Notes under the pieces: generated by a model
The model's database searches: none
Told to the model about the DNA's origin: nothing
What the model saw: only the letters and a program-made list of their open reading frames with translations
Program-made: the position numbers and the translations under genes
In this document: positions 17,329 to 26,555 of the stretch, piece after piece
How the letters are laid out: the number at the start of each line of letters is the position of its first letter
How positions within the stretch are numbered: position 1 is the first letter of the stretch
NCBI GenBank assembly: GCA_003542575.1
Contig: DPKJ01000003.1
Coordinates: 62,001-126,000 of the forward strand
DNA: 64,000 bases
Origin: Rikenellaceae bacterium
GTDB lineage: Bacteria; Bacteroidota; Bacteroidia; Bacteroidales; UBA932
Direction of reading: 5' to 3'

Positions 17329-17661
17329 TTATCTTTTAAAGTGTGGTATTTCAACAGGTAACTCTATTGAGAACTCAACAAGTCCTGCAACAGCACCCTC
17401 TTTATACCAGGGAGTTTGATGAATCAGTTTCTTAATCCCGTTTTTCTCAATAGTATAGGAGTTAGAAGAGCCGCTGTCAATCATCCGGTTTATCAATGCC
17501 CATGTTTTATCTGTATGACAATCTTTTAAGCTCTTACCGATTACATCTCCATATGACTCAAAAGTCTCAATTGCCTTTTTGTTTTGCCATAAAATAACTC
17601 CCTCTTTATCACACACTGTTACAGCGCACGAAAGTTCGTTTGCCCACTCAAAATTTTCCAT
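17329..17661 (-). CDS. Stand-alone PAS domain protein
   Basis: A 110 aa protein consisting of one PAS fold and nothing else: AVTVCDKEGVILWQNKKA at the start, then GKSLKDCHTD, and a C-terminal beta segment ending in VEFSIELP. There is no kinase, cyclase or helix-turn-helix partner in the same polypeptide. Small solo PAS proteins are frequent in Bacteroidota and remain mostly uncharacterised; a single cysteine in DCHTD and another near the start (CAVTVCD) could bear on redox or ligand sensing, but that is speculative. It is 9 nt downstream of gcvT and 4 nt upstream of the VOC gene, consistent with one transcript. Confidence 0.78.
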   Translation of the reverse strand: MENFEWANELSCAVTVCDKEGVILWQNKKAIETFESYGDVIGKSLKDCHTDKTWALINRMIDSGSSNSYTIEKNGIKKLIHQTPWYKEGAVAGLVEFSIELPVEIPHFKR

Positions 17662-17670
17662 TAAAACTTT

Positions 17671-18777
17671 TTACTTCTTGTAAAACGGTGCTCTAACAAC
17701 AGTAGCTTTAAGCAGTTTATCCCTCACCTTGATAAAAATATCTGTGCCGGATTTTGCAAATTCAGGTTTGACATATGCCATACCTACTGCCTTTTTAACT
17801 GCCGGGCCCATTGTTCCGGATGTTACAATACCAATTTCCGTGCCGTTTGCATCGCAAACTTCATATCCGTGTCTTGGAATGCCTCTGTCCAGAAGTTCAA
17901 AACCAACAAGCTTTCTGGTAACACCGCCATCTTTTAGCTTGAGCATATACTCACGGTCGATAAAATCACCCTTTGCTTCGCTGAATTTGGTAATCCATCC
18001 CAGACCGGCCTCAATTGGTGAAGTCGTGTCATCAATGTCGTTTCCGTAGAGGCAGAAACCCATCTCAAGACGGAGTGTATCGCGGGCACCGAGACCTATA
18101 GGCTTAATATCAAACTCTTTCCCAGCCTCAAAAACTGCATTCCAAAGCTTTTCACCATCTTCGTTGGCAACATAAATTTCGCAACCGCCCGATCCGGTAT
18201 ATCCTGTTGTAGAGAATATTGCATCTTTAATACCAGCTATTGTCAGCTTCTTAAAGGTGTAGTACTCCATATCCTCTACAGTTGTGTCGCAAATCTTTTG
18301 CATTGCCTTTAGTGCGAGCGGACCCTGAACAGCTAACTGGCAAATTTCGTCAGATGCATTGTACAGCTCTTTGCCCGGTGTAATACCGAATTTGGGAGCA
18401 TGTTCGCAAAGGTGAGCATAGTCTTTGTCTACATTTGATGCGTTAACAACAAGAAGATAGGTAACGCTGTCTATGCAATAGACAAGAAGGTCATCAACAA
18501 TACCGCCTTTACCGTTGGGAAAGCAAGAGTATTGAACTTTACCGGGTGTTAGAAGAGAAGCATCGTTAGATGTTACATATTGGATAAAGGCGAGGGCTTT
18601 GGGGCCCTTTACCCAGATTTCACCCATGTGGGAGACATCAAAAACTCCAACCTTCTCCCTTACATGGTTGTGCTCTTCGTTAATCCCTACATACTCTACC
18701 GGCATATTAAAACCGGCAAAAGGCACCATTCTGGCACCAAGCTCAATGTGCTTAGCAGTAAATGCTGTTGTTTTCAT
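17671..18777 (-). CDS. gcvT: Aminomethyltransferase (glycine cleavage T protein)
   Basis: Tetrahydrofolate-dependent T protein (368 aa) of the glycine cleavage system, releasing ammonia from the aminomethyl-lipoyl H protein and forming 5,10-methylene-THF. Characteristic sequence: MVPFAGFNMPVEY, FDVSHMGEI, YTGSGGCEIY, the GLGARDTLRLEMG folate-binding segment and the C-terminal domain ending in GIVTSGTMGPAVKKAVGMAYV. Length is normal. The other subunits (gcvH, gcvP) are not in the window, so the gene is separated from its partners, as is common in this phylum. It heads a minus-strand run with the PAS, VOC and M28 genes. Confidence 0.95.
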   Translation of the reverse strand: MKTTAFTAKHIELGARMVPFAGFNMPVEYVGINEEHNHVREKVGVFDVSHMGEIWVKGPKALAFIQYVTSNDASLLTPGKVQYSCFPNGKGGIVDDLLVYCIDSVTYLLVVNASNVDKDYAHLCEHAPKFGITPGKELYNASDEICQLAVQGPLALKAMQKICDTTVEDMEYYTFKKLTIAGIKDAIFSTTGYTGSGGCEIYVANEDGEKLWNAVFEAGKEFDIKPIGLGARDTLRLEMGFCLYGNDIDDTTSPIEAGLGWITKFSEAKGDFIDREYMLKLKDGGVTRKLVGFELLDRGIPRHGYEVCDANGTEIGIVTSGTMGPAVKKAVGMAYVKPEFAKSGTDIFIKVRDKLLKATVVRAPFYKK

Positions 18778-18793
18778 AAATATTATAATGAAA

Positions 18794-19300
18794 TTATTTT
18801 ATGTGTAATTGTTGTCTTACGTCGTATATCCAGATATCTCCGTCAAGGTTAAACTTCGAACCCATAAGATCATACATTTTATCATATGCCGCCGAGAGAT
18901 TTGGATGAGATGAGACAGAAACAAGTCTGAACCCGTTTCTAAAGTCAATGGTTAACGGTTTGTGACCGTTTTTTTCCAGCTTTTCAACCATTCTTTGTGC
19001 ATTTGAAAACTCTCTGAAGCTGCCGCATATAACGTGATATCTGTTGGTGTTTGACAGGTCAACCATACCTGATGCCTTTGCAAGAGCAAGACTATCCTGA
19101 AATGCTCTGCTTACTGAATCCTCTTTTGCCCTCATTAAAGAGTCTGCTGATCTCTTTTCGGCGATTGCTCTCTCCTGCTCTCTCTTAAGAGCAGCAATGT
19201 CTTCTGATGTAGCCATTCCTAATTGCTTTCTTGTCCAGTCACATCCGGTAAGAAGCAATGTAACAGCCATAAGCATTGCTATTAATTTTGCCGTTCTCAT
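18794..19300 (-). CDS. SPOR domain lipoprotein
   Basis: A 168 aa lipoprotein with a lipobox LLLTGC (cysteine at residue 20). Residues 30-70 are strongly charged and heptad-like, probably a coiled coil (DIAALKREQERAIAEKRSAD). The C-terminal 75 residues form a SPOR domain: NRYHVICGSFREFSNAQRMV, LEKNGHKPLTID, then NGFRLVSVSSHPNLSAAYDKM. SPOR domains bind peptidoglycan lacking stem peptides, typically at division septa, so a role at the cell wall is likely. It lies 16 nt upstream of gcvT on the same strand, though functional linkage is doubtful. Confidence 0.87.
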   Translation of the reverse strand: MRTAKLIAMLMAVTLLLTGCDWTRKQLGMATSEDIAALKREQERAIAEKRSADSLMRAKEDSVSRAFQDSLALAKASGMVDLSNTNRYHVICGSFREFSNAQRMVEKLEKNGHKPLTIDFRNGFRLVSVSSHPNLSAAYDKMYDLMGSKFNLDGDIWIYDVRQQLHIK

Positions 19301-19346
19301 AATTGATTAGTGTTAAGGATTTTTGTATAGAGACAAAATTAACATT

Positions 19347-19379
19347 TTTGGAGCAAAGAGAAAAATAAATGTATATTTG
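19347..19379 (+). promoter_or_regulatory. Bacteroidota-type promoter of the DUF389 gene
   Basis: TTTG at 19347-19350 and TATATTTG at 19372-19379 (TAnnTTTG) with a 21 bp spacer, 26 nt before the DUF389 ATG and inside the divergent 105 bp gap. Both elements and spacing fit the primary sigma factor of this phylum. Confidence 0.65.
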
Positions 19380-19405
19380 GTAACGGTTTTTAAAAACACA
19401 ATCAT

Positions 19406-20740
19406 ATGGCAACCATTTTAGAGCAGTTTAAATCTATTGTCAATTTTTCTGACCACATAGATATTGAGGGAACTACGGATAGTATTAAAAAAGGAATAGA
19501 TTTTAAAGGACCTAATGCATGGATTCTCTTTTTTGCGATAATTGTAGCATCGGTTGGTCTCAATGTAAACTCAATTCCTGTTATCATTGGTGCTATGTTA
19601 ATTTCGCCTCTTATGGGTCCTATAATGGGAGCAGGGCTTGCAATTGGGGTAAATGACACGGATCTTCTACGCAAGGCTCTTAAAAACCTTGCCGTAATGG
19701 TCATAATAAGTCTGTTTGCATCGACTGCATATTTTATAATCTCTCCTCTTGCACTTGCAGAACCAACAGAACTGCTTGCAAGAACAAGACCTACAATTTA
19801 TGATGTATTCATAGCACTTTTTGGTGGTCTGGCAGGAATCGTGGAGGGGTCAAAAAAGGATAAAGGAACAGTCATTGCAGGTGTTGCCATTGCAACAGCC
19901 CTTATGCCTCCGCTCTGTACAGCAGGCTATGGCCTGGCTAACGGCAATATGTCATATTTTGGTGGCGCCATGTATCTGTTTGCTATAAACTCAATATTCA
20001 TTGCCCTTGCAACCTATCTTATGGTAAGGTATATGAAGTTCCCACATGTTCAGTTTGCCGATCCTGCAAAACAGCGAAGAGTCAGAAGAACAATCAGTCT
20101 CTTTACACTAATTCTTGTTGTTCCAAGTATCTATACGGGCGTTCTTGTTATACGTGAAAACTCTTTTAACCAGTCTGCCAAGAGATTTATAGCAGAGAAC
20201 AAAACTCTTGCAAACGGATATATTTACGACTACTCTGTTAATCATAAGGTAAAACCGTCTCATCTTGAAATTTCCATTGCAGGAGAGAAGCTTTCCAATA
20301 ACCAAAGAGAGATATTATTCACTAATCTCGAACGCCATGGTATTATGAGAAGCCAGGTTAACCTAAAATTTAACGCTTTGTATGAAGAGGGAACAAGAGA
20401 GAACGAAATTGTAAAAGGAATATTTGAAAGGACAGATCTTGAAATTAGCAAAAAAGATGAGCTTATCAGGGATTTGCAAACCGAACTTGATTCCATAAGA
20501 TCTATGCAAATTCCATACGAGCAAATTACAAAGGAGATTAAGGCTCAATATCCCGAAATTTTATCGCTCAGTCTAGCAAGAGGTGCTGAAATCACTGCAG
20601 CCCCATTTGTCTCAAAAGACCAGATAGTAGCAATTATTAAATGGGATAATGAGTTGACTCAGGGAGAGATATCCAAGCTACAGGACTGGCTGTCTGTAAG
20701 ATTAAACATCTCAAACATCAAAATTGTACAGATCAAATAG
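19406..20740 (+). CDS. DUF389 (TIGR00341-like) integral membrane protein
   Basis: A 444 aa membrane protein whose N-terminal two thirds match DUF389: NAWILFFAIIVASVGLNVNS, then IIGAMLISPLMGPIMGAGL, GVAIATALMPPLCTAGYGLA and MYLFAINSIFIALATYLM. About six to seven transmembrane helices end near residue 255, followed by a soluble C-terminal part (about 265-444) with a heptad-like stretch at KKDELIRDLQTELDSIRSM. The family has no established function; some relatives sit with transport or stress genes. It is immediately followed (0 nt gap) by the CapA-like gene, which overlaps phoH by 4 nt, so the three form one unit. Confidence 0.85.
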   Translation: MATILEQFKSIVNFSDHIDIEGTTDSIKKGIDFKGPNAWILFFAIIVASVGLNVNSIPVIIGAMLISPLMGPIMGAGLAIGVNDTDLLRKALKNLAVMVIISLFASTAYFIISPLALAEPTELLARTRPTIYDVFIALFGGLAGIVEGSKKDKGTVIAGVAIATALMPPLCTAGYGLANGNMSYFGGAMYLFAINSIFIALATYLMVRYMKFPHVQFADPAKQRRVRRTISLFTLILVVPSIYTGVLVIRENSFNQSAKRFIAENKTLANGYIYDYSVNHKVKPSHLEISIAGEKLSNNQREILFTNLERHGIMRSQVNLKFNALYEEGTRENEIVKGIFERTDLEISKKDELIRDLQTELDSIRSMQIPYEQITKEIKAQYPEILSLSLARGAEITAAPFVSKDQIVAIIKWDNELTQGEISKLQDWLSVRLNISNIKIVQIK

Positions 20741-21808
20741 ATGAATTTCTTTGCAGTAATAACATTTCAGATACTCTCACTTCTCTTTGCCGGGAGTTCA
20801 GATACTCTGAAACTTCTCTTTATTGGTGATGTGATGCAGCACTCTGCTCAACTCGATGCTGCATACAGAGGGAAAGGAGCAAAAAACAGCCCCGAATCAT
20901 ACAGTTACAAAGAGTATTTTCAATATCTTAAACCATTTTTTGATAAAGCAGATATTGTAGCCGCTAATATGGAGACAACTTTTGGACCTGCTCCATTTGC
21001 CGGTTATCCTGCGTTTTGCTCCCCATCTACTCTGGCTCAGGAGGCTAAAGAGAGCGGAATTAACCTCTTTTTTGCATCCAATAACCATTCGGTTGATAAA
21101 GGTGCTGCAGGGTTAAACGGGACAATTGAGCTTTATGAGCAGTTAGGTATCCCATTTACTGGTATTTATCGTGACAGTAATGAGGAGTCGGCTAATCACC
21201 CGCTTATACTAAGTAAAAAGAACATAAAAATTGCATTTCTTAACTACACCTATGGAACAAACGGCATAGCAGTACCCTCTCCATACATTGTAAAACTCCT
21301 CGATTCATCTACTGTTCGCAGAGATCTTGCTGCAGCCCGTTTTGCAAAACCCGATTTTATAATCGTATCGGTTCACTGGGGAGAAGAGTATAAGCTCAGC
21401 CCTTCGGTAAGCCAATTCAATTGGGAATCTCTCTTTTATGCTAACGGAGCTGATATTGTTATTGGATCACATCCGCATGTTCCTCAGGATGTTGTGACAT
21501 ATCGTAACCCAAACGGTGATATAGAACACATAACTGCCTACTCACTTGGCAACGCAATTTCAAACATGACAGCAAAAGATACAAGAGTAGGGATAATGCT
21601 GGAGGTGAATATTGTTAAAACATGCTTTGAACAAAAAGAGATACTGCAACCTAAAGTTCACTATATTTGGACATCAAGACCTTCTGCAACTGGAGGTTAC
21701 TTTACCATTGTTCCGATGAAAGAGTATTTGCAGGCACCCTCTGACTTTTCAATTGTCGGAGAGCATGAATTGATCAAAAAGTATTACAACACATTTGAAA
21801 AGAGATGA
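20741..21808 (+). CDS. CapA family (PGA_cap) metallophosphatase-like protein, exported
   Basis: A 355 aa protein with an N-terminal hydrophobic signal (about residues 1-18) and a PGA_cap domain, a calcineurin-like fold related to the CapA protein of poly-gamma-glutamate capsule systems. The metal-binding signatures are in order: LLFIGDVMQHSAQ, NMETTFGP, ASNNHSVDKG, VSVHWGEEY and GSHPHVPQDV. No other capsule genes (capB, capC) are near, so poly-gamma-glutamate synthesis is not implied. The ATG directly follows the TAG of the DUF389 gene, and its end overlaps phoH. Extracytoplasmic phosphoesterase activity is the reasonable inference; the substrate is unknown. Confidence 0.85.
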   Translation: MNFFAVITFQILSLLFAGSSDTLKLLFIGDVMQHSAQLDAAYRGKGAKNSPESYSYKEYFQYLKPFFDKADIVAANMETTFGPAPFAGYPAFCSPSTLAQEAKESGINLFFASNNHSVDKGAAGLNGTIELYEQLGIPFTGIYRDSNEESANHPLILSKKNIKIAFLNYTYGTNGIAVPSPYIVKLLDSSTVRRDLAAARFAKPDFIIVSVHWGEEYKLSPSVSQFNWESLFYANGADIVIGSHPHVPQDVVTYRNPNGDIEHITAYSLGNAISNMTAKDTRVGIMLEVNIVKTCFEQKEILQPKVHYIWTSRPSATGGYFTIVPMKEYLQAPSDFSIVGEHELIKKYYNTFEKR

Positions 21809-22752
21809 TAGAGAAAGTTATTAGATTGGAAGAGATAGATCCTGTAGATATTTACGGAGTAAAAAACAGGCTTATTGATCTGTTGGCGGCATATTTCCCA
21901 AAAATGAGAGTTGTAGCCAGAGGTTCAGAAATTAATCTAAAGGGAAGTGCGAAAGATATTAAGTTGTTCGAGGAGAAAATAAACAGACTGATAGAGATTC
22001 GCAGCAAAAAGAGGCGTCTGAGCGAAGATGATGTTAACTCTCTGTTTGTTGTTACTCAGTCGGGAGAGGTGATTAACGAACTTCCGGAGAGTGAGATAAT
22101 CGTTTATGGTAATGAGGGTAAGGCGATTAACGCCAGAACAATCAACCAGAAAAAACTGGTAGAGTGTTATGAGAAAAGTGACCTTATCTTTGCAATCGGC
22201 CCTGCCGGAACAGGCAAGACATATACTGCAATTGCTCTGGCAGTGAGAGCATTAAAAAACAGAGAGGTGAAGAGGTTGCTACTTACCAGGCCTGCTGTTG
22301 AGGCAGGCGAGAGGCTGGGTTTTCTTCCTGGAGATATGCGGGATAAACTTGACCCTTATCTTCAGCCTCTGTACGATGCCCTTAGGGATATGATCCCTGC
22401 AAAGAGGCTTGCCGAATTGATGGAAGATGGGATAATTCAGATAGCTCCACTTGCCTATATGAGAGGCCGTACTCTCGAAAGTGCCTTTGTAATACTTGAC
22501 GAAGCTCAGAACACAACAATGGGTCAGCTAAAGATGTTCCTTACACGTATGGGCAATAACTCCAAATTTATTGTTACAGGAGATGCTACACAAATTGACC
22601 TTCCAAAAAAGAGTGACTCCGGACTGCTAAGAGGAGTTAAGATGACGGGGCAGATAAAAGGGGTTTCTGTTGTGGAGTTTGACAAAGGGGATATCGTAAG
22701 ACACCCCCTTGTTTCAAAAATTGTTCAGGTATTTGAAGATAATGACGAGTAA
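21805..22752 (+). CDS. phoH: PhoH family ATPase
   Basis: A 315 aa cytoplasmic P-loop protein. Walker A is GPAGTGKTYTAIALAVRAL near residue 133, followed by LTRPAVEAGERLGFLPGD, LDPYLQPLYDAL, the Walker B FVILDEAQN and TGDATQIDLP. The N-terminal 100 residues form the KH-like leader seen in PhoH (MRVVARGSEINLKGS). Length is typical. It overlaps the CapA-like gene by 4 nt (ATGA). PhoH proteins are linked to RNA metabolism and often lie next to ybeY; here ybeY is absent and the neighbours are membrane or exported proteins. Confidence 0.95.
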   Translation: MIEKVIRLEEIDPVDIYGVKNRLIDLLAAYFPKMRVVARGSEINLKGSAKDIKLFEEKINRLIEIRSKKRRLSEDDVNSLFVVTQSGEVINELPESEIIVYGNEGKAINARTINQKKLVECYEKSDLIFAIGPAGTGKTYTAIALAVRALKNREVKRLLLTRPAVEAGERLGFLPGDMRDKLDPYLQPLYDALRDMIPAKRLAELMEDGIIQIAPLAYMRGRTLESAFVILDEAQNTTMGQLKMFLTRMGNNSKFIVTGDATQIDLPKKSDSGLLRGVKMTGQIKGVSVVEFDKGDIVRHPLVSKIVQVFEDNDE

Positions 22753-22783
22753 ATCCTTAAGAAGAATATAATTCGCTCAATAA

Positions 22784-24415
22784 CTAACCTCTGCGAAGAA
22801 CTCCTCCACCCATATTACCGGTAGGAGAACCATTCGAAATTGTCCAAACACCGTTTACAAGTACCTCATTAATCCCTGCTGCAAACTGATGCGGCTGTGC
22901 AAATGTTGCTGTATCAATAATCTTTTCGGTGTCAAACACCACAATATCTGCCTGATAACCTGGTATCAACAATCCTCTGTTTTTGAGTCCGAGTCTTTCT
23001 GCAGGCAACATTGTGCATTTTTTAACCGCCTCTGCTACGCTCATTAATGATTCCTCTCTGCAATATTTTCCGATAAAACGAGGGAATGTACCGTATGAGC
23101 GGGGGTGTGGCATACTCTGCCCCAGAGGACCTTCAGGTGAATACACGCTACCGTCAGAAGCCGGCATTCCAAGAGGATGTGAAAGAAACATCTTAACATT
23201 CTCTTCTGTCATTGCAAATCCAATTATACTAACCGATACCCTCTCTTCTATCAGCAAATCCCTGATGAAAGGCCACGGATCTTTTCCTGTCAGTTTACTG
23301 CACTCCTCAACGTTCAAGCCGATAAATCTCTTGTTGTCTTCTTGTTTGCAAGAGGTTACCACAACATTTTGAGGTCCGCCCAGTCGTTTGATTCGTGACA
23401 TTGCATACTCCCCGATTTTTCCGGAGATTGTATCGTCTTTCAATCTTGCAATTATCTCATCTTTTGTGCCTTGTCTTTCACTCAAAGGAATAAATGTCGA
23501 CATACCGGTAGAGAATGCTGTGTACGGATATCTGTCAAAGGCAATATCCAAACCTCCGGCTCTTGCCTGCTCAATCTGCCTAAGAAGAGCAGGAGCCTTA
23601 TGCCAGTTTGCCGCATTCTGTGCCTTAAGGTGAGATATCTGAAGTTTTACTCCGGCCGCTCTTGCAATATCTATTGACTCGGCCACAGACTCTTCAACTC
23701 TGTCATCTTCGTTCCTCATATGTATGGCAAACAGGCCTCCGTATTTGGCTACCACTTTGCAAAGCTCAGCAATCTCTTCGTTTGTAGCATAAGACCCGGG
23801 AGTGTATTCAAGTCCGCAAGAAATTCCCATAGCCCCCTGCTCCATCTGAAGTTCAAGAATGCTTTTCATTCTTTCCAGTTGCTCCGTTGTTGCCCTTACA
23901 TCGTTTTCTCCTACTACAAACTCCCTGAGTTGCCCCTGGCCTACAAAAGATCCAAGGTTTATCCCGTTTTGCTGGGCAGACATATCACCAAAGAAGTTGT
24001 CCAGATTTTCCCATTTTTTACCCGGGAAGGGAGATCCACCACAGTTTCCGGCAATGTCAGTTGTTACCCCCTGATAGATTTTACTGTCACCAAGAGGAGC
24101 AGAAAACATATTGTCGTCTGTGTGAGTGTGAATATCAATAAAACCTGGTGAGACAGCTGCTCCACGGGCGTCAACAACATTATCAGCGCTCTCTCCAAGA
24201 GAGGTTGCCATGGCAGTTATTTTACCATCTTTGATCCCAATTTCACCCGGATAAGGTCTTCCTCCCTCTCCGTTGTAAATAATTCCTCCTTTGATAATTG
24301 TATCAAAACGATTATTGGCCCTGATAATTGAGCCTCCTGCAAAACCAAGACCCAGTGCTGCTCCTGAAATAACAGATGTCCTGATGAAATCTCTTCTGGA
24401 AATTTTACTGCCCAT
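22784..24415 (-). CDS. N-acyl-D-amino-acid deacylase family amidohydrolase, Tat-exported
   Basis: A 543 aa amidohydrolase of the D-aminoacylase type. The N-terminus SRRDFIRTSVISGAALGLG is a twin-arginine signal, so the protein is likely folded in the cytoplasm and exported with metals bound. The catalytic domain has PGFIDIHTHTDD, QGVTTDIAGNCGGSPFPG, the family motif GISCGLEYTPGSYA, IHMRNEDD, LQISHLKA and the C-terminal beta-sandwich segment GYQADIVVFDT. It would release free D-amino acids or process modified peptides from N-acylated substrates; exact specificity cannot be read from sequence. It ends 32 nt from the convergent phoH gene and is 22 nt downstream of apbE on the same strand. Confidence 0.88.
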   Translation of the reverse strand: MGSKISRRDFIRTSVISGAALGLGFAGGSIIRANNRFDTIIKGGIIYNGEGGRPYPGEIGIKDGKITAMATSLGESADNVVDARGAAVSPGFIDIHTHTDDNMFSAPLGDSKIYQGVTTDIAGNCGGSPFPGKKWENLDNFFGDMSAQQNGINLGSFVGQGQLREFVVGENDVRATTEQLERMKSILELQMEQGAMGISCGLEYTPGSYATNEEIAELCKVVAKYGGLFAIHMRNEDDRVEESVAESIDIARAAGVKLQISHLKAQNAANWHKAPALLRQIEQARAGGLDIAFDRYPYTAFSTGMSTFIPLSERQGTKDEIIARLKDDTISGKIGEYAMSRIKRLGGPQNVVVTSCKQEDNKRFIGLNVEECSKLTGKDPWPFIRDLLIEERVSVSIIGFAMTEENVKMFLSHPLGMPASDGSVYSPEGPLGQSMPHPRSYGTFPRFIGKYCREESLMSVAEAVKKCTMLPAERLGLKNRGLLIPGYQADIVVFDTEKIIDTATFAQPHQFAAGINEVLVNGVWTISNGSPTGNMGGGVLRRG

Positions 24416-24436
24416 ATTTTAAGTTTTTAAGGTTTA

Positions 24437-25453
24437 TCATTTGATTTTGACGCCTTTACTTCTGTAAACTTCAAGTTTACCATCCTTTGAATAGATAAGA
24501 TATCCCTCTATTCCGGGAGTATTTTCAATCACCTCAATCGATTTTTCAAGTCCTGCTACCATGAAGTAAGTTCCGTATGCATCGGCAGTCATGGCATCGG
24601 CAGCAATAACAGTTGCACTCAGCAAATTATCTCTCACCGGATATCCTGTTTTGGGGTTTATTGAGTGAGAGTATTTCTCACCATTCTCTTCATAAAATTT
24701 CCTATAGTTTCCGGATGTGGCAAGTCCGCCTTGACTAAGTAACAATATGTCCTGAATCTCCTGACCCTGGATCATATTACCATCAATTGGTTTATCGATA
24801 CCCACGCTCCAGCTTTTGCCTCTTGGATTAACCCCTTTACAAAAGATCTCGCCTCCAATCTCAATCAAATAATTTTTAATTCCCAGGTTGTCAAATGTCC
24901 TGCCTATGACATCTGCAGTGTATCCCTGTGCAATTGCGTTAAAATTCAGTTTTACTCCGGGGTTCTTCTTTATCATTAGTGTTCCATCAAGAGCAATTTT
25001 ATCCATGCCGACAAATTGCATAACAGAGTCAATAACCTGCTGATTAACAATGGATTTATTCTTAAATCCAAACCCCCATAAATCAAACAATGGTGCAGCT
25101 GATACATCAAACAGGCCCTCAGAAATTTTATACATCTCAACAGAACGGTTAAAAACATCTGCAAACATAATGTCTACCTTAACAGAGTCACCGTTGTTTA
25201 CTTGTGAAATAATTGATTCGGGATTATATCCGCTCATCGAAAAATCTACCATTTTCAGGAGCGATTCTACCAATGAATCGGGAGCAAAATCTACATCATT
25301 TGAATATACAATGTGATATGTTGTCCCTTGTGTAAATCCATCAATAGTTTTGTACTCGGTTTTTTCTTTGCAACCTGTTGCAATTGCAGCTGCTATGAGT
25401 AAAAGTGGCAGGAATTTTAGGATGAGGCGGTAATATTTCATAGTGAGCATCAT
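24437..25453 (-). CDS. apbE: FAD:protein FMN transferase (ApbE), lipoprotein
   Basis: Flavin transferase (338 aa, counting from the first of two nearby ATGs) that attaches FMN covalently to a threonine of target proteins such as RnfG or NqrC. The lipobox AAIATGC anchors it on the outer face of a membrane. Family signatures are DGFTQGTTYHIVY, DFSMSGYNPESIISQVN, NFNAIAQGYTADVIG, NYLIEIGGEIFCKG, ATSGNYRKF, HSINPKTGYPV and ADAMTADAYGTYFMVAG (Mg and FAD binding). The window has no rnf or nqr cluster, so its targets lie elsewhere. It is 22 nt upstream of the D-aminoacylase-like gene. Confidence 0.94.
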   Translation of the reverse strand: MMLTMKYYRLILKFLPLLLIAAAIATGCKEKTEYKTIDGFTQGTTYHIVYSNDVDFAPDSLVESLLKMVDFSMSGYNPESIISQVNNGDSVKVDIMFADVFNRSVEMYKISEGLFDVSAAPLFDLWGFGFKNKSIVNQQVIDSVMQFVGMDKIALDGTLMIKKNPGVKLNFNAIAQGYTADVIGRTFDNLGIKNYLIEIGGEIFCKGVNPRGKSWSVGIDKPIDGNMIQGQEIQDILLLSQGGLATSGNYRKFYEENGEKYSHSINPKTGYPVRDNLLSATVIAADAMTADAYGTYFMVAGLEKSIEVIENTPGIEGYLIYSKDGKLEVYRSKGVKIK

Positions 25454-25481
25454 TTTGGCACAAATTTAGAATAAAAAAGCA

Positions 25482-25489
25482 TATCTTTG
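25482..25489 (+). promoter_or_regulatory. Candidate -7 element upstream of the FISUMP lipoprotein gene
   Basis: TATCTTTG (TAnnTTTG) 26 nt before the ATG in the divergent 62 bp gap. A TTTG occurs upstream but with a 24 bp spacer, longer than usual. Confidence 0.45.
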
Positions 25490-25515
25490 TCGACTAATTC
25501 GACAGCGGTTATCAT

Positions 25516-26529
25516 ATGAAAAAATATTTTGGTCTACTTCCGTTAACACTAGTTATTACACTTATTGCTTTCTCATCTTGTAAAAAAGATGATCCTGCTG
25601 ATGATTCTCAGTACATGGAGGGTTCTCTGGTATTCGCTTTGCCCAAATATCTGATTGCAGAATCAACGGTAGAGCTTGAAGTGAGCGGCATTACCCTTCC
25701 TACATCAGGAATTACTTATAAATGGAATACTACAGGTTTTGGTGTTGACTCCATTGTCGGACAAAAAGTAACTGTAACCGCACCTGCAGCATGGGGAGAC
25801 TATTCGGTGATAGTTACTGCAACCCACCCTGAATATACCTCTGCTGTATTAACCAGATCCACTACTGTAATTGACCCTTCATCACAAAGCAGCTTCTCCG
25901 GACTTGTTAAGACTAATGACTCAATAATAGATTCAAGAGACGGTAGTGTTTACTATTACAAAACATTTGACAAACTGAACTGGTTTGTAAGCAACCTTAA
26001 ATGGAAAGGCGCAGGGAAACCTTATGAGAATGAATCGGCCCTTTCTGAAGTTTTAGGTATGCTGTATTCGTGGAGTGAGGCAACAGGCGGTGAAAGCAGG
26101 ACAGGGCTTGGGAACGGTCCTCAGGGTGTTTGCCCTCAGGGTTGGGCTTTACCAACAAGAGAAGATTGGGAGAACTTTGGCTCTGCAATTAAAGGATCTC
26201 CTCTTTCATTTGATGACAACTGGGCCGGAATAGGCTCAAAAGCGGCTGTTAATGCAATGCTTAACGGAAAAAGCATGTGGAAGTACAGCCCCGATAACAT
26301 GAAAGAAAATAATTCCGGATGGAATGCAATTCCTGCCGGTAGCTCAACAAATAACTTCAACTATTTCACCAACATTAATATGTTTGGTTTCTGGTGGAGT
26401 GCATCCCAAAAAGATTCCAATAACGGAGAATATCGTTTTATCCACTTTGACAATTCTGCCTTCCCGTATAACTTCGCAAATAAGACATACTTCGGGGCAT
26501 CTGTCAGGTGTGTTAAACTCGCTAAATAG
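25516..26529 (+). CDS. FISUMP-domain lipoprotein
   Basis: A 337 aa lipoprotein (lipobox IAFSSC, cysteine about residue 22). Residues 35-125 look like an Ig/PKD-type beta domain (ITYKWNTTGFGVDSIVG, then YSVIVTATHPEYTSA). The C-terminal 190 residues match the Fibrobacter succinogenes major paralogous (FISUMP) domain: GSVYYYKTFDKLNWFVSNL, LYSWSEA, GVCPQGWALPTREDWENF, FWWSASQ and a final GASVRCVK. FISUMP proteins are surface-exposed in fibre-degrading and gut Bacteroidota, with adhesion suspected but not proven. It stands alone ahead of lemA (26 nt gap). Confidence 0.85.
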   Translation: MKKYFGLLPLTLVITLIAFSSCKKDDPADDSQYMEGSLVFALPKYLIAESTVELEVSGITLPTSGITYKWNTTGFGVDSIVGQKVTVTAPAAWGDYSVIVTATHPEYTSAVLTRSTTVIDPSSQSSFSGLVKTNDSIIDSRDGSVYYYKTFDKLNWFVSNLKWKGAGKPYENESALSEVLGMLYSWSEATGGESRTGLGNGPQGVCPQGWALPTREDWENFGSAIKGSPLSFDDNWAGIGSKAAVNAMLNGKSMWKYSPDNMKENNSGWNAIPAGSSTNNFNYFTNINMFGFWWSASQKDSNNGEYRFIHFDNSAFPYNFANKTYFGASVRCVKLAK

Positions 26530-26555
26530 TTTATTAACTTAAATAAAGAGAAATT

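Noticed and set aside
20741..21808. Poly-gamma-glutamate capsule locus.
   Set aside because: Only a CapA-fold protein is present; no ligase (CapB) or CapC is nearby, and such stand-alone proteins are common.
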